DNA of 64,000 nucleotides from Mesodorylaimus sp. YZB2_4 (GCA_030248295.1 JASANH010000626.1:2046001-2110000); one strand, 5' to 3'; positions 1 through 12,159 are shown, numbered from the stretch's first letter. Notes: a model not told the origin generated them from the letters alone. Numbers and translations: made by a program.

Positions 1-165
1 CGGGTTAAGGCGTCTGCCTCTCACGCTGGGTGCGCACTTACCGGGGAGGGTTCGACTCCCGCCTCGGTACAAAATGAGTGCGTAAAATATGTGTTCCTTA
101 GCCCTCGAGTGCGCTGTATAGTGCTTGGCTACGGATAAAATATGACATGACATGACATGACATGG
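1..165 (+). repeat. tRNA-derived SINE (family A), 5' end cut by window
   Basis: The first 70 bases keep the 3' part of a tRNA-like head. There is an A-box-like stretch (GGTTAAGGCGTCTGCC) and a B-box-like stretch (GGTTCGACTCC, near 49-59). The tail contains CCCTCGAGTGCGC followed by an A/T-rich end and a short TGACA run near 142-163. A closely related copy, head and tail, sits on the minus strand at 23,857-24,010. Partial copies lie near 51,590-51,690, 55,470-55,545 and 63,650-63,705. Dispersed copies sharing a tail argue for a SINE rather than a functional tRNA gene, and the head does not fold into a clean cloverleaf by eye. Confidence 0.7.
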
Positions 166-654
166 CGTGCATTTTTAATGTATGATTTTATGTGCATCTA
201 TTCCGTACCATTCCTTTGAATAAAGTAGAATCATAGCATGATGTTTCATTTGGTTTTTGTGAATTTTCCCAGCCAAAGCACAGTGCATTCTGTTGGGATA
301 ATGTTCGGTATGTTATTCTCGAGAAAAATGATATATATATTCCAACTGGCATCCAAAGCGCAGGCACACCCAGAGCTCACAAGGAAAACTATAACAGGCT
401 TACAAACCTAGGTTTTTAAACTCCTGTGCATTATACTAACCTGACCCGCTCTGATGATAAGGCGAAATGTCGGGTGTGGCACAAACATTAATAACGGTCC
501 TTCTGTTGGAATCACTGAACCATCTGCCCGTTGTTGGAGAAGGTAGTTTTACTTGTATTGCTTGGCTGACATACTGTAATGGAGTTTTTCGAAAGCAGAT
601 ACAGTTTTCATAGTTTGCTATAAATTAAACGACAAAGGCAATTCGACGAACATC

Positions 655-1709
655 TTGTACATTTCCGATACTCCCGCTCCCGTTCAAATTACAGGTGCGT
701 CATGTACTGTAAGCAGAGATCCAGTGTTACCAGAATTCAGACCTCGTTTAGGAACGTGGGGAATAGCCACGATTAAACAAACGACTGTGAATGTGTTCGT
801 TGTTTTGAGAAATGAACTAAAGCAAGCCCTGTCAAGAGGCGGTGGATGCTTAAAGGGAGTACCTCTGGCCGCTACAGAAGAAAAAGAAAACTATGTTGAT
901 GCTGAGCTCTTTAATTTTCGCATCAAAGAAACAGGCGAAGTAACATTTTCGAAGCGCTTCAATGACATTGGACGATTTCCTATTGAGTATTACGGAGGAG
1001 ATTATGTGGGTAAGGAACGTGAGAGCTATTGATGTACAGAGTAGCTTGACAGTTCGTGGCTTACCAGGTGACGTTGCCTATGTCAAGTGCTTCGGAGACC
1101 AAGGTGCTGCCGCAGGCACCTGGCTAATGTACCCGAATAAGGAATATTACCAAGTTCCTGGTAAGCATAACTTGCCTAGTGGTCTGTGCATAAAATACCT
1201 GCTTCCAATTTCTCACGCACTTCTCGAACTGAGTTGTGTTAAAAGAGTTATTCTGTTCTTACGACTCTTTAACTGGGAATAGGTAAGAGAATTATATGAA
1301 ACAGACCCAAATCAGGCCAGGCAGACAATCCAAGACGGCCTACTAACGTTTGTCGTGCTCTTCGTTTCAAGGAAAATGGCGAACATCGACAATAAATAGG
1401 AGGAATATGAAAGTGTTCGTGGTAACAAAAGAGGCATACAATGACGTCATCTGCAGCTGCACTACTTTGAAGAATGGATATAAGAGAGCATTACCAAGTC
1501 AAAACATGAAAGAGACGTCCTCGTTTGTATACAAGGGCTCAGAAAGCATGCTAGTGGACCCACTTCCAATTATGCCAAGCGTCTCCACTTCTAAAGCCAC
1601 GAAGAAGCCCACCAATAAGAACCAAGCAAGCCGCAAGCCGTCAACGAAGAAAGGAAGCAGTGCTAAGAAAACACTTGTTAAGAGCCAGCAGAAGAAAGCG
1701 CGGCATTAG
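655..1709 (+). CDS. Unrecognised, probably partial multi-exon gene or gene remnant
   Basis: Three consecutive open stretches (about 690-1010, 1041-1160, 1407-1706) look like exons. The first ends at a good donor (GTAAGG near 1009) and the second starts after an AG near 1040. The second ends at a GTAAGC donor near 1161. The third encodes a Lys-rich tail (KKPTNK...KKGSSAKK) ending at a stop near 1709. The first and third pieces share a short hydrophobic 'VFVV' strand followed by a charged helix, so they may be repeats of one fold. No clear start was found; an acceptor-like site near 690 suggests upstream exons. I do not recognise the family. A decaying pseudogene is equally possible. Confidence 0.35.
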
Positions 1710-2394
1710 CGCTGTGCTGTGCAGCCAAAAAGTCATTTTGATGTTTTGCACTCGAGCGTCAATATATTTTAGTATAAAAAGTGTCTTAAATTTCAGCGCG
1801 GATCGAACTTTTGATTCTTTCGAGGTTTCAAAGCCAAGTACGCAATTTAGTTTCACAGAAATTAAAAAACTCATGTTTTTTAAGCGCTACAGGTAAACTG
1901 CAGACATAACTGATACAGACACCGAACACTAAAGAAGTAATACTGAAAGGAGAGCCACAATACCGAACAGAGTAAACTTGCTTTCGCTTTTAGTCCTTAT
2001 CATTATGTGCCCATTTAAAAACCAATTTCGCATCTTTCGCAGTCTTGCCTCAACTATTTCGCATATCTGTGGTTGTGAAATGTCTATCACTGATCGAGTT
2101 TGATCAGGTGTCTCAGTGACACTTAGAAATCTGCAAGGGATGTTGACGATAGAAAGAACATGTTTACATTTTCAGAAGACCTACAGTAGTGTTTGCTGAA
2201 CGAATTTAGCTTCTTCGTTGCCCTTTGAGGGCTGAAAGTAAGATCATAATGAGTCCCGAGTTTGATCCCCTGAAAATCCATATTTTCTACATAAAAATTT
2301 CGCGGAAGGAAATTTCCGCCATCCACGATCCGCAAAACCGCGAAACTAAAGTGAGTTACATCAGGTAACGTCACTTGGTGAACTGTAAGCTGAA
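1710..2394. other. Intergenic, no gene seen
   Basis: Short open stretches on both strands lack splice logic or recognisable protein features. Nothing can be supported here. Confidence 0.5.
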
Positions 2395-2996
2395 TCGCAC
2401 TGCAAGAGTGTAAAGTAGGTCCCTGGATGCGAGGGCCAGCCCTGTGGTTCACATTCGTCTCTCTGGCAGTCGGTTGGGCGGTCGGTTGCGAGTGCAGTTC
2501 CGTCGACGTCTCTCCACATCTCTGTCGTCGTAGTCGTTGGTTGAAGTTCGCTTGACGGTCGAAATGGGTGGTGGTGCTGTGCTCGTCGCCGCCGTCGTCT
2601 TGACTCCGTTGATCTACCTCGGCGTGCACAAGTTCAGAGTCGAGAACGGACAACCAGGCTTGCCAATGGCCCAGGAAATCTTGGAGAAGATCGACACGGC
2701 GGCCGGTACCAAGTTGGCTCCGAAGGGTGGCGGTGGTGGCGGTGGCGGCGGCGCTGATGCTCCCCCTCAATGAACGTCAAAGCGGTCGATCGATCGAAGG
2801 AAGGAAGAGGAAGATGTGGCGAGACGGTTTGACTGCGGCGGTTTGACTCTTGTGGACAGACTGCGGCGTGCGTGTTGTGTCGTGTCGTGCGACATGACCA
2901 TGATCGTGCCAGGTGCTCGTAAAATGGAACCGCCTTGGTCTTGTTTACTTGTAGCATGAACAAAATGCCTCTGGCCGTCTCACACAGCTCATCAGT
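2395..2996 (+). repeat. Inverted duplicate unit, copy 1 (partner 15,485-16,097)
   Basis: This stretch matches the reverse complement of 15,485-16,097 from a shared GAGTGTAAAGTA near the 5' end to shared CATCAGTAC near the 3' end. The flanks (5' and 3' untranslated-like parts) differ by scattered substitutions and indels, for example in the 2,825-2,880 part. The 210-base reading frame inside shows no difference that I can find. Both copies carry the same small gene. Confidence 0.85.
2564..2773 (+). CDS. Small one-pass membrane protein with glycine-rich tail, copy 1
   Basis: A 69-residue single-exon ORF starts at the first ATG (MGGGAVLV). An in-frame TTG-led extension upstream lacks an ATG and was not used. 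Residues about 4-20 form a hydrophobic helix (membrane anchor or uncleaved signal anchor), followed by a basic/charged middle with an amphipathic stretch (MAQEILEKID). A run of nine glycines precedes a short acidic/proline C-terminus (ADAPPQ). The product is too short and generic to name. A second copy at 15,705-15,914 has the same protein and, by eye, the same bases, while the surrounding DNA has diverged. That favours a selected or gene-converted functional gene over a chance ORF. Confidence 0.65.
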   Translation: MGGGAVLVAAVVLTPLIYLGVHKFRVENGQPGLPMAQEILEKIDTAAGTKLAPKGGGGGGGGGADAPPQ

Positions 2997-3595
2997 ACCA
3001 AACGCAGAGGTCTTTCAGTCGACTAGGTAGACTAAAGTATCCTCGCATAGTCAGTAAAGTCCTATACATAGTCATACATATCCATCACCCAAAAATAAAA
3101 TTTATTGAAGATTGCAGCTTTTGATAGGTTGAAATCAAACCCAAGATTTTAAAGCAATGCCTGAATCTATGATCTGCTGCGTTCAGATCTTAGTTGTAGA
3201 GAGCCCTTCAGGTTCCTTTCAAGAATCGCACGTATTGAATTGCTGTATTGGAATCCAGCAGGCAATTTTTGATGACAAATGAGATGGGTGTTCAATCGGT
3301 TTGATTTTGACGATTTTCTATTGGACTGTGGGTCTTTAGAAAATCCGCTTTACTCACTATTATCGTTAGCCTGAAATGGGGCTATAAAGAACAACTATGT
3401 GCTTATTGACGACTAAATTGCAAGAGAAGAGTTCATCAACCTTTTATTTGGAAAAGTGTGATGGAGCTACTGGATCTAACTGTGATTGCTCTGGTCAAAT
3501 TACTTTCACAATTATGGTAAAAACTCGTTGGTATTTATACTCGTAAAGGCATCAGCCAACTGGCCCAGTGTGTTTGCTTTTCGGGTGCTGTAATA

Positions 3596-6500
3596 ATGGC
3601 ACATCCAACCTTGTCTGAAAGCTTTACTGAGCCTATGGACGACAAAGACAGCGAAAATGAAGAAGATGAGGGGGAGTATGACATGGTCACCACGGTAGGT
3701 CCGTTGAACCTCGCCTTGACAGCAAAAAAGAAGATAACGCGTTTGTTTTGGTGGCTGATGACAATATTGGCTCTGCTGGCAACTGTTGTTCTAGTCGGCT
3801 TCATGGTCAACAACTATTTTGAGCGCCATACCAAGGCCGTGGTTAGGGTATGTAGAAATGGGTACTGCCTTGTAATGCGATTACAATACGAGGTGTTCTT
3901 GCAGATGATGCCAGGCCGTTTGCCGTTTCCGGCTGTCACATTCTGCAATATGAACCCTTACAAGAAATCTGCTCTATCTGAGATACCCCAAGTCACAGCC
4001 CTCATCAAAGCTTATAACCAAGTAGCCCAAGCCGATAAAAGACCCAGTTCAAGAGATAGCAATAAAGACTTGGAGAAACAGCAAGCAAACGGCAACGAAA
4101 AAGAGAAGTCAGCACAGACCAAAGAACACCGACCAAAATTAAGAAAGCGAGAGGTCAGCAACGTTACTTCATGCATCTGCGATTTGGGTAGCCCTGTCAA
4201 AGCGCAAAATTCCAACATCTCTGAGTCGACATTTGTATATTATCCCGCGTTCGGGTCCAGTTGGCAATGCGGTATGGATTGCTGCAGAGGCAATGCTCCC
4301 ACTGGAAAAGTTGGCCGAGGGGCACATATCACTGATGAAGCGTTGTTTTCTTTTTTGCGATCGGAGGGTGTTATACCATCCATTCAACTCCCCAAAGACC
4401 TACCAGACATGATGTTACGCTACGCAGGCTGGATTGGACTTCTCGGTGACAGTGTCAACATCCCAGCAAAATATTTTTGGCACGATGACAATTTCGCTCC
4501 AAGCAAGGAAGTGATTGTGGACAGACTATGCAATGGTTGTACGATTGAGAGCAAATCCCATTGGATGGAAGGAGGTGGCGTGGCAATATATTTTCACAGC
4601 GACGGCAAACCCTTCACATATTTTAGGAATGCCCGAGAAAATGATTATTATTCACTCATCTGCGAATGTAAGTATGAGACACGCATTCGCAACCCATGTT
4701 TGTACAGTACCCCCACCAAAACTCTTTTCAGACTATCCAGATCCAGAAGCGAAAACCGTGCAGACTCTGAATGAGACCACATTCAATTACAGCTTCACAG
4801 TATCTAATGAAAGTCTGGTCACTACCTGCCCAATTACACAGAGTACAACACCACTTGAGACCAGTTTTCCGTCGAACTTTATTACAACGCAAAACACTAA
4901 TTCGTTTTTGTCTTCTTCATCCACGTCTTCAGCTGACCAACTGACGGCAACACATCCGGCCACGACCTTGGCAATGCCATCTTTCGGTACAGTCACCACT
5001 ATAATGTCGCAAGAGTTCTCCAGCTCCTCGGCATCGGATATCATGTCATTCCAATCGGCCATTTTCTCCACAAAAAGTAAGCTTGCTTCGAATGGAGCTT
5101 CAGAAAAATACATACTCAGAGACGATTTAACCAGTTCAAACACAGTTTTGGTAACAAAGTCAGGAAGGTCAGCTGGGTTGGCTATAACGAACGCAAATGT
5201 GACGTACAGCATACAAGCGCCATCTACATCCGCCACATCTGCAACATCTGATGGCATGAAAAACCATGCAGCAACATCCTCTAGACCCAAGTCAGTTTTA
5301 TTCACTTCTATGAGTGTATCCAAAAACCCTAGAAAAAGGTTGACGCTAGAATTTCGACCACTGATGATGACACACTCCACTGAAGCTCCTTTGGCTCCAT
5401 CAGTCGAAAACCCCCCTGCCACCAAACTTATCAATCGTTGGAAATCCAGATCCACTACGAGACCAATAACTCATACAACGCCTCCTAAAATTGAAGCTGT
5501 GTCCGATTCAGTTCATCCACAAGTTTCCGCCAGCAGCATTTCTCATAGATCAGAGTCGAAATCATCTTTAGTTGAACGAATAGCAAGTACTGTTGGGTCG
5601 ACGTTTAAAGATGCATACTCGCACCCAGTATCAAAGTCAGGAACGTCAGCTGAGTCGCATATCGCCAAAGAAGATGCGATGTCCAGCTCAGTAATAGCAT
5701 CTGCATCCTCTTCATCTAAAATGGTCAATGACAATAAAAACCACGCAGCATCATTCTCGAATCCAAATCCAATCCCTATCTCCTCTATGGGTATATCCAT
5801 AAACTTGGGAACAATTACAGAATCTCTACGACTGACGATGATACAGTCCACTAAAGTTCCTCTGGCTCCCCAATTCGAAGGCCGTTCTTCCCAAAAACTT
5901 ATCCATCGTTGGAAATCTAGATCCACTAGGAGACCAAATACTCATGCAGCGACTCTTAAAATTGAAGCCTCGTCTAATTCAGTTCATCCGCAAGGTTCCC
6001 CCAGCAGCACATCTCCCAGACTGGAGTTCCAGGCATCTCATGTTAAACGATCAGCAAGTACTGTTGGGTCGATGTCTCGAGATGCACAATCACACCCGGT
6101 TACAAAGTCAGGAACGTCAGTTGAATCGCATGTGACCAAAGCAGATGAGGGGTCCGGCGCAGTAACATCATCTCAGGCCTCTGCATCTAAAATAACCAAG
6201 GACAACAAAAACCACGCAGAAGCATCCGCAAGTCCCAAGTCAATCCCTATTTCTTCTACGGATAAATCCACAAACCCAGGAATGATGACTGAAGTTCAAC
6301 CAGCGACGATGACACACTCCAATGAAGCTCCTTTGACTCCATCTGTCAAAAACCGCCCTGCCACAAAACTAATCAATCGTTGGAAATCCAGATCCACTAC
6401 GAGACCAATTACTCATTCAACGACTCTTAAAGTTGAAGTCATGCCCAATTCATTTCGCCTAAAAGATTCCACCAGCAGCATTAATCGCACACCAGAGTCG

Positions 6501-9500
6501 CAATCCCCCTCTTTTGTTCAACGAACAGCAAGTGCTATTGGGCCGACATCTCCAGATGCACAATCACATCCAGTATCAAAGTCAGGAAAATCAGCTGGGC
6601 TGCCTGCCACCAAATCAGATGTGAAGTACAACAGTACAACATCTCCACCCTTATCTGAAATAGCCAAAAGCATAAAAAACCATACACCAGTGTCCTCAAG
6701 TGTAAAGTCGATCACTAAGTTTCCTAATGGTAAATCCACGAACCCAGGATCGATGAGAGGACCAGAAGTTTCACCAGAGATAATGATACAGTCCACTAAA
6801 GTTTCCCCTTCCCCAAAACTCATCAATAGTTGGAAATCCAAAATCACTTTGAGCCCAAATACAACGACTCTTGAAATTGAAGCCATGTCCAATTCATTTC
6901 ATGCGCAGGTTTCCGCCAGTACTATCACTACTAGACTAAAGTTTTATCCCCCTGTTATTGAACGAGCAGAAGGTACTGCAGGCCCGACACCTCCAGATGC
7001 ACAACCGGACCTGGTATCAAAGTCAGGAGCGTCTGTTGGGTTGCCTACCGCCAAAGCAGATGTGAAGTACAACATAACGACAGCTCCACCCTCATCTGAA
7101 ACAGAGAGAGGCATAAACGACCACGAACCAGCGTTCTCAAGTCCCAAGTCAATTCCTGTCTCTTCTGCGGGTAAATCCACAAGCCCAGGTACTATGAAAG
7201 GACCAGAAGTTTCACCAGCGACGATGGCACACTCCACGAAAGTTCCTTTAGTGGCATCAACTAAAGGCCGTTCCTCTCCAAACCTTACCTCCAAATCCAA
7301 ATCTACAACGAGACTAACAGCAACTCTCCAAACTGGGGCTGTGTCCCTCGCAGTTCATCCACAAGTTTCCACTAGTAGCATCATTCGCACAGCAGAGCTG
7401 CACCCTTCTTTTGTAACATCAAGTACGTATACTGCTGGGCCGACATTTCCAGATGCGCAATCAGGGCTAGTTTCCGTAGGCAAGTCAGTTTCGGCAGACG
7501 TCTTCTTCGGCAACAGCCCAACCCAATCCACAGTCACGGTATCTGCGCATGGTGCGACGAGAACAGACAAACCAAAGCTGGAAGACGTGTCCGAGCGAAT
7601 TCATAAACTTACAAGACCAGTCACTTTCTCCCCAGTGAGTTTGAAGCCGACCCCTCCTCTTGCTTCGCTGACATTGCCGACAGAGAAAGTGAAGGCCACC
7701 GTGAAGTCAGAACAGTCCATGGTTTCATCAAGGAAGCATTCTGCAGAGGCGACTTCGCGATTTGGAATTTCGCCATCAAAGGAACCACTTGGCAAGTCCA
7801 ACACGACACCTGATACAGCAAAACAATCAGGACATGTAACTTCACGAATTTTTTACGATAAGCCTGAAACACCATCCACAGTGTTTGCGGCCGATAAATT
7901 TGCCCATCAAATAGTAACTACTTGCTTAGGTAAGTTTAGTCACTAAAAGTTGTGTTGTGGAAACTAAATCAGAAATCGCAGTTTCAGCTGCAACAACCAT
8001 TGCCAGTGAAGACAAGTAAGCACATGTTATTCCCATTCTTAGTGTTACCTTGTCTTTGGCTCATACATAATGTTACAGTTGCTGCTCGACATTTGGTAGT
8101 CCGACTGATGCCATAGTCAGTCAAATGCTATCAGAGGTGAGCTTCCGTCCACATCCATTCTTCCACCAATTAACTGTTCCACAGTTTAGGCTGGATCTGA
8201 TAATGGCGCCTTGTCTGCCACTACTGAAGACATTCTAGCCTATGTGGTCTCCAGTATCCCACCAGATGCTCTTGTAAAGGCTGGCTATAACATTAGTGAG
8301 CTGCTCACACAATGCGTGTATGACGGTGTGCGGTGCGATATCAAGTAGGCTGCTGCTCATGTTATCCTCTTGCTTTCTTTATTTTATTTTCCTGCTCCAC
8401 TTTCTTCAGTGATTTCATCCTTAAAGTTGACCCAAACTATGGCAACTGTTACACGTTTAATGAAGCGGGAGATCACATGACTGCCCTGCAAGCGGGAGTG
8501 GACAAAGGTATGTACTTGAGGAAGCGCCCAAGAAAAAAATGGTCTTAGCTGGTCCCTTATGACTTTCAGGACTATCGGTCATACTTTCTGTTGGGGAAAA
8601 CGAGTACATGGAGTACGTTCAAAGCACCGGAATTCGAGTAGTAGTACACGCGCAAAACGAAACTGTATTCCCTGATGCGGGTGGGTTACACACTCCCAGT
8701 GGGTTTCAGACTTCTATTTCCATGAGGAGAGTAAGTTGTATGAGCATGCTGCCAATTCCAATTCTACGGAACTAGCTTCTTCTGTCTTGCAGAAACAGGT
8801 GACAACAGATCCATCGAAATGCGCTAATTCAGCGAATGACGTGCCCGTTTACAATTTCTTAGAGTCGTCGTATTCGGTTGAGGCCAGTATTTGGTTTTCT
8901 TTGTGTCCTAATAGCCTCCTGGGTTAAAGCAGTCTGTCCCTAGTTATTATCATGCACATATGTGCATGATCATATGCACATATGTGTATGTGTGTCTGTC
9001 CCAAGTTATTATCATGCACATATGTGCATGATAATAACTTGGGACAGAGCATAGACTTTTTTCACTCTGTCAATTTTAGGGCTGTATGAGAAGCTGTTAT
9101 CAAGAATCTGTGATAAAGCGGTGTGAATGCGGAGATCCGCGCGTGCCATTGCCCCTGGATAGGAATGTCAGTCACTGCACAGCTGACAAGCGTAAGCCAC
9201 GTTTGTGTCATGGCTAACCTCGTCCTTGTTGTAATGCCGCTTTCAGGATCATGTGTCAGTACCTACTACACAGTCGACAATGCAGATGGCCACAGTTGCA
9301 CTTGCCCGCCGAGCTGCAAGTAAGTCATTTTGTAAAGAGGGTGCATAAGACTGCACAGCGCATTTTAGGACCCACATTTTTGAAACCACCACAAGCACAA
9401 GCAGCTGGCCTCTAGTCTTTGTAAGTCTTCTTCGTGACCTCTCCAGCTCGCATAAGTCTTTAATACTGCTGTTGTTTGTACAGGATGATGGGAACGGCGC

Positions 9501-9874
9501 AACTTTCAAACCAGGGTAACTTTAATTGCTGCATATCAAGGGGGCGGTCAGGTAAAGGAGTCTTCTATATCAGATCTGGGCAAGTCAAAGTCGACGTCTA
9601 CTATGAGTCACTGATAGTTATAGAGTACGTGGAAGTGGTAGCGTACAGTGTAAGAGCCTCACAATCAGTTTCTTCCATTGTTTACTCTGTTACCCACGTG
9701 CGACAATACTTTTAGGTTTCCGATCTGCTCGCTGATCTCGCCAACATCTCTGGCTTGTTCCTGGGCGTCTCTGTGTTGAGCGCATTTGAATTAGTAAACC
9801 TAACCATTTACTTTTTGAAAAAGTGTCACTTGTTTCATGGGTCGTGTATGAAAAGGATCCAGAGGCGTCTGTAA
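3596..9874 (+). CDS. DEG/ENaC (acid-sensing/degenerin-type) channel subunit with large mucin-like insert
   Basis: This encodes a subunit of the trimeric amiloride-type cation channel family. Exon 1 (3596-3847) has a short acidic N-terminus and TM1 (ILALLATVVLVGFMV). Exon 2 (3905-4667) carries the family signature FPAVTFCNMNP. A GT-AG intron (4668-4731) leads into the giant Ser/Thr exon 4732-7929. The canonical fold resumes in exons 8190-8344 and 8410-8507 (DPNYGNCYTFN), 8570-8730 (QNETVFP, ISMRR), 8793-about 8890, about 9080-9191, 9247-9319, 9369-9420 (TSTSSWP), about 9483-9518, 9574-9649 and 9716-9874. TM2 carries GLFLGVSVLSAFE, with the G-x-S filter as GVS. The stop is at 9872-9874. Two details are uncertain: 7930-8189 needs one or two tiny exons (a 16-base exon at 8121-8136 keeps frame), and the intron after about 8890 has no ordinary GT donor in phase. 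Confidence 0.85.
4732..7929 (+). repeat. Ser/Thr-rich coding tandem repeat (about 158 residues) inside the DEG/ENaC gene
   Basis: One uninterrupted exon of about 3.2 kb encodes roughly 1,065 residues dominated by Ser, Thr, Pro, Lys and Ala, with many potential O-glycosylation sites. The marker KSG-(R/T/K/A)-S recurs with its codons at about 5,163, 5,640, 6,111, 6,585 and 7,026, giving steps of 477, 471, 474 and 441 bases. Each unit also has versions of NRWKSRSTTRP and of VHPQVS. Copies are diverged but in frame, so the array is old and under length or composition constraint. It lies between the palm/finger region of the channel and the DPNYGNCYTFN segment, so it should project outside the cell. 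Confidence 0.8.
8996..9047. repeat. Perfect 52-base palindrome in an intron
   Basis: The segment from CTGTCCCAAG to CTTGGGACAG reads identically on both strands with no spacer, centred on CATATG. Just upstream (about 8,934-8,971) is a second partial copy of one arm (GTCCCTAGTTATTATCATGC), followed by further CATATG-type dyads. It lies in an intron of the DEG/ENaC gene. It resembles a foldback/MITE remnant or a slippage product. Confidence 0.9.
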
Positions 9875-12159
9875 GGTAATCATAGGGGTGAATGGCGGTA
9901 AGCGCCAGATGTGGCTTGCTGTTGTGATAAGAACGTCAACAATAACTTTAGGGAGCCGCAGCAATAGGTATTTTATGCGTTACTGCTCGGTAGCTGGATT
10001 TACGATACCATACTGTATGTTTCTTATTAGCTGATGTCTATCTGATGATTGAATTATAATTGCACTTGCAGTAGTTGGCTAAATATCTTGAAGCCGCAAT
10101 GTTTAATAGGGTCTCCTAGTTAATCCATCTTACTATAGAGGTGGTCGTGTGAGAAAATGACTTTCGAGTTGAGTATACACACCGTAATGGCCAATAAAGG
10201 TCCCGTTAGAAGCGTTCCCTGAAAAACAAAAAACAGTGCTTGGGCTACGTATATCTGCCCCATAAACTCGAAATTTCAGGGCAGAATCACTAGAAAGTCA
10301 AACGTTTTGCACTGACAAATATCTGTGCACCCGATGCACAGATATTTGTTTTGCCCTCCTCAGTCAAACTCGACTGGTTTTCCTATTGTTCTGAGAGATT
10401 GGCTAGGCAAATTACTGTACTGAGGATCGCCTATACATCGCCTATACGCAAGACCCTGCTACAGTACCTTGGCTCAGCAGATTAGAGATTTCTCCTCCGA
10501 CCGACGAGTGCAGACGACTCGCACTCTGCGTGAGCCTCTCCATGCCGGCGTTGTGGCGCCATGAGTTACCTACGTCAATGGGCTGCATGATTGTGATCGT
10601 ACCTTTACCACTAAAAAGTCATGGCGTACAGTACGTCGAAAATGTATATTTGTAATGGCAATGAAGGGAAAACAGTGTTAGCTAAAAGATACAGTACCTG
10701 ATGCAAAATACTGATCATTTTTTAGTAAAAACTAAAAATATCAAAAACCTTGTCTCATATTCTACGGATTCATACACGCAGTCAGTCTCTTGCTCTTGTC
10801 AAATGATCGTTTCACGTTTGCTGGCCCCTGAATTTCTGCCCGAGGTTGTTCTTCGAAAAACCTTGTAATGTTCCCCAGAGTAGGCGCCTCCGCTTGTTCT
10901 CGACGTCTCCATAGCCACAAGCAACAATCAATTAACATCAGACAAGTTTCGGAAATTCTTCTATAGTGTTCAGAAATGTTACTGGCAAGAAATGATGATA
11001 TTGATTTGACGACATTACCCACCTCCGCCCACGCCATACTCGTACATTGCATAACTTATATTTTTTCAATAATCTTGCGTAGGTCCATCTTTCGGGAAAG
11101 TGCTCTGGTAGTTCGAACAGTATGTAAAATACCTTGACTCGAACCCCTTCATCGACAATGGTCTGTACAACTAAGCAGCTAACAAAAGCCATGCAGTCTT
11201 ATGTAGCTTAATTACTGATTTCTATCATGGCTGATGGATCCTCCGTGCGAAAAGCAAAGCTGCTTGCGATACGATTAGCGGGCTTAATCCAAGCTATTCG
11301 AAATACTTCGATTTTCCGTTTCTTATTCTTGGTGCCATGAATATACTTTTTGCTATATTAGGTCTGTGATTCTGTGCCGGTGCTTTTCGTGCCGGCTTCA
11401 GTCTCGTACGTATGCACCTATCCTTCTGATTGCCTATATGACATGTCGGACTCTGTAACAAATGACAAAGCGTCCTCATGTAAATCCTATTTCCGATGTC
11501 GGCTCATTTCACATTGACTTTGCATTCTTGTTCACAGGGCAACCGTGCTAACTAGATTTGACCTTCGACCTAACGAACCTTTGGCAAAAGCTACTTTGGA
11601 ATGGATGGACGCCCTTTCTTCGCAACTGTGGATGAAAGGCGAACAACTTTTCTATGGATGTTCCTACTCGCATTTGGATTGTAGACGCCAATTTTAGTCC
11701 AATTTTTTCCCAGCTCTAAACGAGGCGGGTAGGTCATAAAGCAGTTCAAGAAAGCCTAACTTGACATATGCTTGAGAGTAGAAAAAGAAAATTTAATTCC
11801 CCCGCTGATTCGCGCATCTTTTTTAAACGATTGACAGACAATGTGCAGTTTCTGAGAAAAAAATTGACCTAGATAGCTTAGTGTTCGCCGGATCCATAAA
11901 CCTACGAAATGTACTGTAGGTTTCCTAAACGGAAACGACATAAAATGAATACAGAAGTTTTATACCATAAAGGGATGCCATCACAAAGTGCGTCAAGAAA
12001 ACATGCCATCACAAAGTGCAAAGATTCGTAACACGATCAAGAGGAATGTTAACCTGGACTAGATTACCAACCAACTCGTTTTTTGATCATTTGTGAAATG
12101 AGCAGTGAAATAGGACCATTTTCAAATTCCGTGCGCGAGTGTCAACTATAGAGCACCTG
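9875..12159. other. Intergenic, no gene seen; one hairpin
   Basis: No open frame here has splice-site or composition support. The clearest structure is an inverted repeat at 10,316-10,348: arms CAAATATCTGTGCA / TGCACAGATATTTG separated by five bases. Around 11,974-12,025 the string GCCATCACAAAGTGC occurs twice about 30 bases apart. Confidence 0.5.

Noticed and set aside
1..75. Functional tRNA gene
   Set aside because: Truncated, lacks a clean cloverleaf, and has dispersed copies sharing a tail: a SINE.
4787..7804. Minus-strand ORFs rich in Asp/Val/Phe
   Set aside because: They are the antisense shadow of the Ser/Thr-rich exon.
8934..9047. CRISPR-like array
   Set aside because: Only one palindrome plus one partial copy, in a eukaryotic intron; no spacers.
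10762..11479. Minus-strand ORFs as a gene
   Set aside because: No recognisable domain, no coherent splice series, ordinary chance length.
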